Of a stretch of DNA of 28,293 nucleotides, positions 23,278 through 28,293 are shown in pieces. Every line of letters starts with the position of its first letter. Within the stretch, counting starts at the first letter, position 1. This DNA is from DATMER01 sp036277235. GTDB lineage: Bacteria; Acidobacteriota; Thermoanaerobaculia; Multivoradales; UBA5704. The stretch lies in contig DASUNJ010000610.1 in NCBI GenBank assembly GCA_036277235.1, forward strand, positions 1 through 28,293, written 5' to 3'. The translations under genes and the position numbers were made by a program. The notes under the pieces were generated by a model that worked only from the letters and a program-made list of their open reading frames with translations, had not been told where the DNA came from and did not search any database.

Positions 23278-24426
23278 GTGTCCGATCCCCGGGAGATCGA
23301 GGTCTCCGTGGTGATGCCCTGCCTCAACGAAGCCGAATCGGTGGGGGTGTGCGTCGAGAAGGCGTGGCGGGCGATCGAAGCGATGGGAGTGCCGGGCGAG
23401 GTCGTGGTCGTGGACAACGGCTCGACCGACGGCTCCCCCGAGATCGCGGAGCGGGCCGGCGCCCGGGTGGTCCACGAGCGGCGGCGGGGCTACGGCTCGG
23501 CCTACCTGCGCGGCTTCGCCGAGGCGCGCGGGCGCTACCTCGTGATGGGCGACTCGGACGACAGCTACGACTTCCTCGCCATCCCCGAGTTCATCGGCGC
23601 CCTCAAGGACAAAGACGTGGACATGGTGATCGGCTCGCGCCTCAAGGGGAAGATCCTCCCCGGCGCGATGCCGTGGTCGCACCGCTGGATCGGCAATCCG
23701 ATCCTCTCCGGCATGCTGCGGCTGCTCTTCCGCACCCGCGTCTCGGATTCCCACTGCGGCATGCGTGCGTTCACCCGCGACGCGTACGAGCGCATGCGCC
23801 TGCAGACCACGGGGATGGAGTTCGCCTCCGAGATGGTGGTCAACTCCCTGCGCGCCGGGCTGAAGATCCACGAGATTCCGATCACCTACCGCCCGCGGAT
23901 CGGCGAGTCGAAGCTCTCGGGCCTGCGCGATGCCTGGCGGCATGTCCGCTTCATGCTGTTCTTCTCGCCGTCGTACCTCTTCCAGCTCCCGGGGCTGTTC
24001 CTGATGATCGCGGGCGGGCTCGTGATGGCGCTGCTCGCGGGCGGTCCGCGGGAGATCTTCGGCCACACCTGGGATTACCACGTGCTGATCCTTGGCGCGG
24101 CGGCGCTGATCCTGGGCTACAACCTGGTCCTGTTCGACGTCTTCGCCAAGACCTTCTCGATGGGCGCCGGGTTCGCGCGGCCTCACCAATGGCTGGGGCG
24201 GCTCCATCGCTGGTTCTCGCTGGAGCGGGGGCTGATCCTGGGGCTCGCGCTCTTCCTCGCGGGGCTCGGGCTGGAGCTCAAGATCCTGCTCGACTGGCTC
24301 GGGGCCGGCGCGGGTCCGCTGATGGCGGTGCGCGGGGTGGTGATCGGGATGACCGCCATGGTCATGGGAGCGCAGACCGTCTTCGCGTCTTTCCTGGTCA
24401 GCCTGATGCTGATCGAGAGGCGGTAA
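23278..24426 (+). CDS. Polyprenyl-phosphate GT2 with C-terminal membrane domain
   Basis: The GTG at 23278 has GGAG 8 bases upstream; another GTG at 23257 is in frame but has no such site. The product is 382 residues. The GT-A domain has VSVVMPCLNEAESVGVCVEK, VVVDNGSTDGS and the DxD in YLVMGDSDDSYDF, like dolichol-phosphate mannose or glucose synthases. Four membrane segments follow, including YLFQLPGLFLMIAGGLVMAL and VLILGAAALILGYNLVLFDV. It should load a sugar onto a polyprenyl phosphate for use by the GT39-like proteins. It starts a four-gene plus-strand operon. Confidence 0.88.
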   Translation: MSDPREIEVSVVMPCLNEAESVGVCVEKAWRAIEAMGVPGEVVVVDNGSTDGSPEIAERAGARVVHERRRGYGSAYLRGFAEARGRYLVMGDSDDSYDFLAIPEFIGALKDKDVDMVIGSRLKGKILPGAMPWSHRWIGNPILSGMLRLLFRTRVSDSHCGMRAFTRDAYERMRLQTTGMEFASEMVVNSLRAGLKIHEIPITYRPRIGESKLSGLRDAWRHVRFMLFFSPSYLFQLPGLFLMIAGGLVMALLAGGPREIFGHTWDYHVLILGAAALILGYNLVLFDVFAKTFSMGAGFARPHQWLGRLHRWFSLERGLILGLALFLAGLGLELKILLDWLGAGAGPLMAVRGVVIGMTAMVMGAQTVFASFLVSLMLIERR

Positions 24427-24429
24427 TCC

Positions 24430-25329
24430 ATGAATATCCAGGGAGCCCGCCGCTGGCTCCCCTGGTTGGTCGCCCTCGCCATCCTGGCCTTCCTGATCCG
24501 CGAGGTCCGGCTGGACGCCCTCCGCGAAGCGTTCCGGCACGGCGCCTGGGTGGCGCTCGCGCTCTACATCGTCCTGGAGACGCTCGTGGCGCTGCCGGCG
24601 GACGCCTTCGGCACCCGGGAGGCTCTGGCCGTGGCGGGGATCCCCCGACCGTGGAGCGAGGTGTTGCTGGCCCGCGGCGCGAGCTACCTCCTCGGTCTCC
24701 TTTCCTACGTGGCCGGCCAGGGGGGCATGGGTTTCTACCTGGCCCGCACCGGAGCACCGGCCGGGCGGTCGGCGGGGGCCGTCCTCCTGCTGCTGATCGC
24801 CAACGGGATCGTCCTGGTCCTGCTCGGGGCAGCCGGCCTGGGGATCGAGCTGGGTCGGTTGGACGGTGTGCGGACCGACCTCCTCCTCCTGATCATTGCC
24901 GCCGCCCTGGCCGGGATTCTTGTCTACCTGATCGTCATCGCGGTGCGGCCCCGGTGGCTGGAGCGCTACAGCCTGCTCGCGCCGCTCTTCGAGGCCGGGC
25001 TCGGCGGGCATCTGCGCGCCATCCTGGCCCGGTTCCCCCACATGCTGCTGCTTGCCGGGCTCCATTGGGGGGCGTTCCGCATCTGGGGGATTGCGGTGCC
25101 GCCGGTCCGCGGGATGGCGCTCAACCCGATCGTCCTGCTGATCGCGGCGCTGCCGGTCACTCCCGGCGGGCTGGGAACGACCCAGGCGCTCCAGGTGCTG
25201 TTCTTCAGTCCTTACTCCTCGGCGTCCTCCGTTCTGGCCTTCAGCCTGGTACACCACGCGGTCGGCCTGATCGTCCAGGCCGGGGTTGGATTTGCTTGCT
25301 GGACGCTCCTGCGGAGGCGGGTGGCGTGA
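24430..25329 (+). CDS. LPG-synthase-TM-like (UPF0104) membrane protein
   Basis: This 299-residue protein has about 8 membrane segments. LLSYVAGQGGMGFYLARTGA and IAALPVTPGGLGTTQALQVL are the signature loops of the lysylphosphatidylglycerol-synthase-TM/UPF0104 family. Without the catalytic aminoacyl-transferase domain, such proteins are often found in glycan clusters and are thought to handle lipid-linked substrates. It starts 3 bases after the GT2 stop, and its stop overlaps the next start as GTGA. Confidence 0.82.
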   Translation: MNIQGARRWLPWLVALAILAFLIREVRLDALREAFRHGAWVALALYIVLETLVALPADAFGTREALAVAGIPRPWSEVLLARGASYLLGLLSYVAGQGGMGFYLARTGAPAGRSAGAVLLLLIANGIVLVLLGAAGLGIELGRLDGVRTDLLLLIIAAALAGILVYLIVIAVRPRWLERYSLLAPLFEAGLGGHLRAILARFPHMLLLAGLHWGAFRIWGIAVPPVRGMALNPIVLLIAALPVTPGGLGTTQALQVLFFSPYSSASSVLAFSLVHHAVGLIVQAGVGFACWTLLRRRVA

Positions 25330-26444
25330 ACATCCTCCTGCTCTACGACTGCATCTATCCCCGGTCCGTGGGAGGAGTGGAGCACCGCAATCATGAGCTG
25401 GCGCGGGCGCTCGCGGCACGGGGGAATCGGGTGACTCTCGCGGGGTTTGCGGAGGCTCCCTCGGAGCCCTGGCCTGGGGTGGAGATCCTGCCGGTCGGCC
25501 TCCTCGGCCGCCTGTACACCGCGGAGGGGAAGCGGAGCACCGGGGAGGCCGTGCGGCTCGCCCGCTCAGTTTTCAAACTGGATCTCGGCAGGTACGACGT
25601 GGTCGAGACCGCGAACATCCCCTACGCCCACCTGCCGCCGCTCGCCCTCCGCTGCCGGCGGGCGGGGAAGCCGCTCGTGGTGACCTGGTACGAGTACTGG
25701 GGACTGTACTGGCATCAATATCTCGGGGCCATGTGGCCGGTCTATGCCGCTATCGAGAGGATGACCGCGCATCTGGGCACCGCGGCCATCTCGTCCAGCC
25801 GTCTGACCGCCGAGCGGGTTTCGCGGGTGCGCGGCGAGGAGGTGCCGGTGGTCCGCATCGGCATCCCCTTGGAGACCATCCGCAAGGCGGCAGCGGGAGC
25901 TGGGGACGGTCCTCCGCTGGTCTATGCGGGCCGGCTGCTCAAGGAAAAACGGATCGATCTCCTTCTGGAAGCCGTGGCCCGCCTGGAAGGGGCCGGACTG
26001 GCGATCTGCGGGGACGGTCCGGACCGGGGACGCCTGGAGGAGATCGCCGCCCGCCTGGGACTCAAGGACAGGGTCGTGTTCCATGGCCATCTACCGACGA
26101 GCGTGGACGTCTGGCGGCGGATCGGCGAGTCGCGGATCGCGGTCCAGCCCTCCTCGCGGGAGGGCTACGGCATGTTCCCCCTGGAGGCCATGGCGGCCGG
26201 GTTGCCGGTGGTCTACTGCGAGTCGTCCGAGAGCGCGCTCTCCGAGTTGGTGGAGGACGGGGTGCAGGGGGTGAGGACTGCTCCGGACCCCCAATCCCTG
26301 GCCGTGGCCCTCGACCGCCTGATGACCGACGAGGGGGAGCGCCGCCGTCTCGCGGACAACGCGCGACGGCATGCCGACGGGTTCGACTGGGACGCCATTG
26401 CCGAGGTCACCGAGGCGGTCTTCCGGAAAGCTCTCGTTAGATAG
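25326..26444 (+). CDS. Family 4 glycosyltransferase
   Basis: The GTG start overlaps the previous stop (GTGA), giving 372 residues. The N-terminus NILLLYDCIYPRSVGGVEHR is a GT4-like acceptor domain. The C-terminal donor domain reads PPLVYAGRLLKEKRIDLLLE, LAICGDGPDRGRLEEIAARL and SSREGYGMFPLEAMAAGLPV with both conserved glutamates. It is only distantly similar to the tandem GT4 pair, so it probably uses a different donor. A longer open frame covers this gene and runs back through the other genes of the operon, but upstream of the GTG that frame is a shadow. Confidence 0.9.
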   Translation: MNILLLYDCIYPRSVGGVEHRNHELARALAARGNRVTLAGFAEAPSEPWPGVEILPVGLLGRLYTAEGKRSTGEAVRLARSVFKLDLGRYDVVETANIPYAHLPPLALRCRRAGKPLVVTWYEYWGLYWHQYLGAMWPVYAAIERMTAHLGTAAISSSRLTAERVSRVRGEEVPVVRIGIPLETIRKAAAGAGDGPPLVYAGRLLKEKRIDLLLEAVARLEGAGLAICGDGPDRGRLEEIAARLGLKDRVVFHGHLPTSVDVWRRIGESRIAVQPSSREGYGMFPLEAMAAGLPVVYCESSESALSELVEDGVQGVRTAPDPQSLAVALDRLMTDEGERRRLADNARRHADGFDWDAIAEVTEAVFRKALVR

Positions 26445-26447
26445 AGA

Positions 26448-28293
26448 ATGCGCGCCATGTTCCTGGTCGATCTCCTCGGCGCGGGGCTCACGCTCCTGAC
26501 CCTGCTCTTCCTGTTCCTGAGCGGCTATCTGCTCGCCCGGATGCTCCTGGGCCGCCGGGCTCAGGAAGATCCCCTCGCCTTTGCCATCGCGGCGCTGCTC
26601 CTGACCACGGCCGAGGGTGTCCTCCTGGGGCTGCTCCTGGGCGCGGCCGGCCGGCTGCGGATCGACCTCGCCCTGGCGCTCCTGATCGCGGTCACTCTCA
26701 TCCCCCTTCTGCGGGCACGGCGCACGGGCGACCCCGGCGATATTCTCGGCGAGCCGGCGCGCCTCCTCGTCCGGCGGGCCTGGGAGCGGGTCCGGGAGCA
26801 TCCGATCCTCTACATGATCGCGGCCCATTCCGTGTTCGCCGAGGGTCTGCGCGGGCTGTTCCGGCCTCCCCTGTCGTGGGACAGCCTCATGTACCACCTG
26901 CTGATCACCGCGACCTGGCTGCAGGAGCAGCGGATCGCGCCGATCTTCGGCATGCACCCGACCTATTTCTATGGGTACCAGCCCTCGAACGGGTCGGTCT
27001 GGCTCTGGTGGTGGATGGCCCCCTCCCACAGCGAGCTGTACGCCAACCTGGCCTTCTTCCCCCAGACGGCCCTGCTCGCCCTGGCGGCGGGCGGAGTGGC
27101 GAGGGAGCTCGGGGCGCGCCGCCACTGGCCTCTGGCCGCGCTGTTCACCCTGCTGGTGCCGGTGGTGATCCGCTTCGCCGCGACCCAGTACGTGGACATC
27201 TTCATGGGGGCTGCCTTCACTGCCGCGGCCTTCTTCGCTCTGCGCTGGATGCGCGAGCCGCGCTGGAGCGACGCCGTTCTGGCCGGGGCCGGCATGGGCC
27301 TGGCGGTCGGGACCAAGGTGCTGGGAATCCCCTTCGCTCTCGCCCTCGGCCTGGTGGTCCTGCTCGCCCGCGGGAGCTGGAGACGCCGGCTGCCGCAGCT
27401 CGCCGCCGCTGCCCTCTCCCTCGCCCTGCTCGGCGGCTTCTTCTATGCCCGCAATGCCCTGGAGGGAGCGGGTCCGCTCGCCGCCCGTTGCGAGGGGACG
27501 CCGGGAGCCGCGGCCTCCGGACCGATCCCGACGATCCCGCGGATCAACACGGTGGCCTATATGGTTCCCCGCGGCGAGATGACCTGGGATGTTCTGGTGG
27601 ACGTCTTCCTCGGAGTCCCCAGGCCGGGCTCCGAGGAGATCGGAATCGGTCCCCAGCTTCTCCTCCTGCTGCCGGTCTTCTTGCTGCCCTGGCTCCTGCC
27701 GCGGGAAGTCCGTCGCGGGGCCATCCTGGTCTGGAGCCAGGTCGTGATCCAGCTCGTGCTCTGGGTCGTCATCCCTTACGCAAGCTCGTGGCACGTGTTT
27801 GCCAATGTGCGCTACCTGGATGGAGCCATCGCCCTGATGTTCGCCGGGGCGGTGGCCCTGGGGGAGCGCTGGTTGCCCGATCCGGCGCTGCGCATCGTGG
27901 CCCTGCTTTTCTGCATCCAGGACCTCATCATGTTCAGCTCGGACATGACGCGGACGGTCCGGCTTGCGCTCGGCCTCATCGATGCCGGACTGGTCGCCTG
28001 GGCGCTCTCAGAATTTTTCCGGTCGTTCACCCGCCGCCATGCCCGGGAGCTGGCGCTGGCCGGCCTGGCGCTCTGTCTCCTTCTCGCGCCTGCCCTCGCC
28101 CGCTACCGGGTGAAGGACCGGGAGCGCGCCTTCCGGATGGAGTACACCACCCACAAGATCGCGGCCTACCTCTGGGCGCCGGCCTACGGCTGGCTGGACA
28201 AGAACGGCGGGGACGGCACGGTCGCGGTGGCCGGCTCGCCCAGCAACTTCTTCATCTACCCGGTGATGGGGACGCGCCTGGAGCGCCGGGCGG
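26448..28293 (+). CDS. GT39-like multi-pass membrane protein, 3' end cut by window
   Basis: The frame is open from ATG 26448 to the window end, 615 codons, reading MRAMFLVDLLGAGLTLLTLL. About 11 membrane segments are seen. The first large loop has RPPLSWDSLMYHLLITATWL, with an acidic residue followed by YHL as in GT-C glycosyltransferases, then NGSVWLWWWM. It should act on the outer face of the membrane with polyprenyl-linked sugars, such as those made by the GT2 at the start of this operon. ATG 26457 is an alternative start. Confidence 0.82.
   Translation, partial: MRAMFLVDLLGAGLTLLTLLFLFLSGYLLARMLLGRRAQEDPLAFAIAALLLTTAEGVLLGLLLGAAGRLRIDLALALLIAVTLIPLLRARRTGDPGDILGEPARLLVRRAWERVREHPILYMIAAHSVFAEGLRGLFRPPLSWDSLMYHLLITATWLQEQRIAPIFGMHPTYFYGYQPSNGSVWLWWWMAPSHSELYANLAFFPQTALLALAAGGVARELGARRHWPLAALFTLLVPVVIRFAATQYVDIFMGAAFTAAAFFALRWMREPRWSDAVLAGAGMGLAVGTKVLGIPFALALGLVVLLARGSWRRRLPQLAAAALSLALLGGFFYARNALEGAGPLAARCEGTPGAAASGPIPTIPRINTVAYMVPRGEMTWDVLVDVFLGVPRPGSEEIGIGPQLLLLLPVFLLPWLLPREVRRGAILVWSQVVIQLVLWVVIPYASSWHVFANVRYLDGAIALMFAGAVALGERWLPDPALRIVALLFCIQDLIMFSSDMTRTVRLALGLIDAGLVAWALSEFFRSFTRRHARELALAGLALCLLLAPALARYRVKDRERAFRMEYTTHKIAAYLWAPAYGWLDKNGGDGTVAVAGSPSNFFIYPVMGTRLERRA

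Noticed and set aside
23215..25419. 734-aa minus-strand open frame
   Set aside because: It is antisense to three well-recognised genes, is low in complexity (Q, D, R, P), and is a GC-rich shadow.
23349..26444. 1031-aa plus-strand open frame
   Set aside because: Its first two thirds are an arginine- and glycine-rich shadow of the GT2 and UPF0104 genes. Only the part from GTG 25326 is the real GT4.
26091..27794. 567-aa minus-strand open frame
   Set aside because: It is antisense to the GT4 and GT39-like genes, with no recognisable domain and shadow-type composition.

Overview
This is a high-GC bacterial segment with tightly overlapping genes, GTG and TTG starts, and many small dispersed repeats. 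The mix of a TPR protein with an N-terminal CxxC motif, a tiny secreted peptide gene, repeat arrays and abundant type II toxin-antitoxin remnants resembles Acidobacteriota (Thermoanaerobaculia/Holophagae-like). That assignment is an inference; no marker gene is present. No rRNA, tRNA or CRISPR array was seen.

Left part (1-3164). The 3' end of an unknown gene is followed at once by a 36- to 37-unit array of degenerate 21-bp repeats. Then come a small unknown gene, a TPR protein and a small secreted-peptide gene with its own terminator.

Defence and toxin-antitoxin part (3343-6603). A lower-GC OLD-family nuclease gene abuts a truncated DUF3368 (PIN) toxin whose UPF0175 antitoxin is intact. A frameshifted DUF433 gene and an intact RelE/RelB-like pair follow. 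Next is a 223-bp non-coding block built from two inverted copies of a GTAG-headed, REP-like hairpin element.

Metabolic and regulatory part (6709-11647). This holds a GH18-like secreted protein, DUF1415, a DinB-like protein, a TlpA-type thioredoxin lipoprotein or periplasmic protein, and a lone cyclic-nucleotide-binding domain protein. The 3' end of the last gene is repeated beyond a phd/vapC remnant. A winged-helix/nucleotidyltransferase fusion with two operator-like palindromes closes the part.

Cell-surface glycan part (11670-28293). A six-gene minus-strand overlapping operon runs YfhO-like membrane protein, biotin carboxylase, biotinyl carrier, GT39-like, GT2 and a PIG-L-like protein. Two of its membrane-protein genes carry in-frame insertions of palindromic dispersed repeats. 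Divergent from it are a decaprenyl-phosphate phosphoribosyltransferase-like UbiA protein and two tandem-duplicated GT4 genes. A second 21-bp array of different sequence lies between the last GT4 and a convergent methyltransferase. A second plus-strand operon follows: polyprenyl-phosphate GT2, LPG-synthase-like membrane protein, GT4 and a GT39-like protein cut by the window end. Together these genes look like a pathway that makes lipid-linked sugars, assembles glycans in the cytoplasm and transfers sugars outside the membrane.

The most unusual signal is the pair of 21-bp arrays. They have different sequences but the same period, an internal mini-dyad in the same register, and the same position between the 3' ends of convergent genes.
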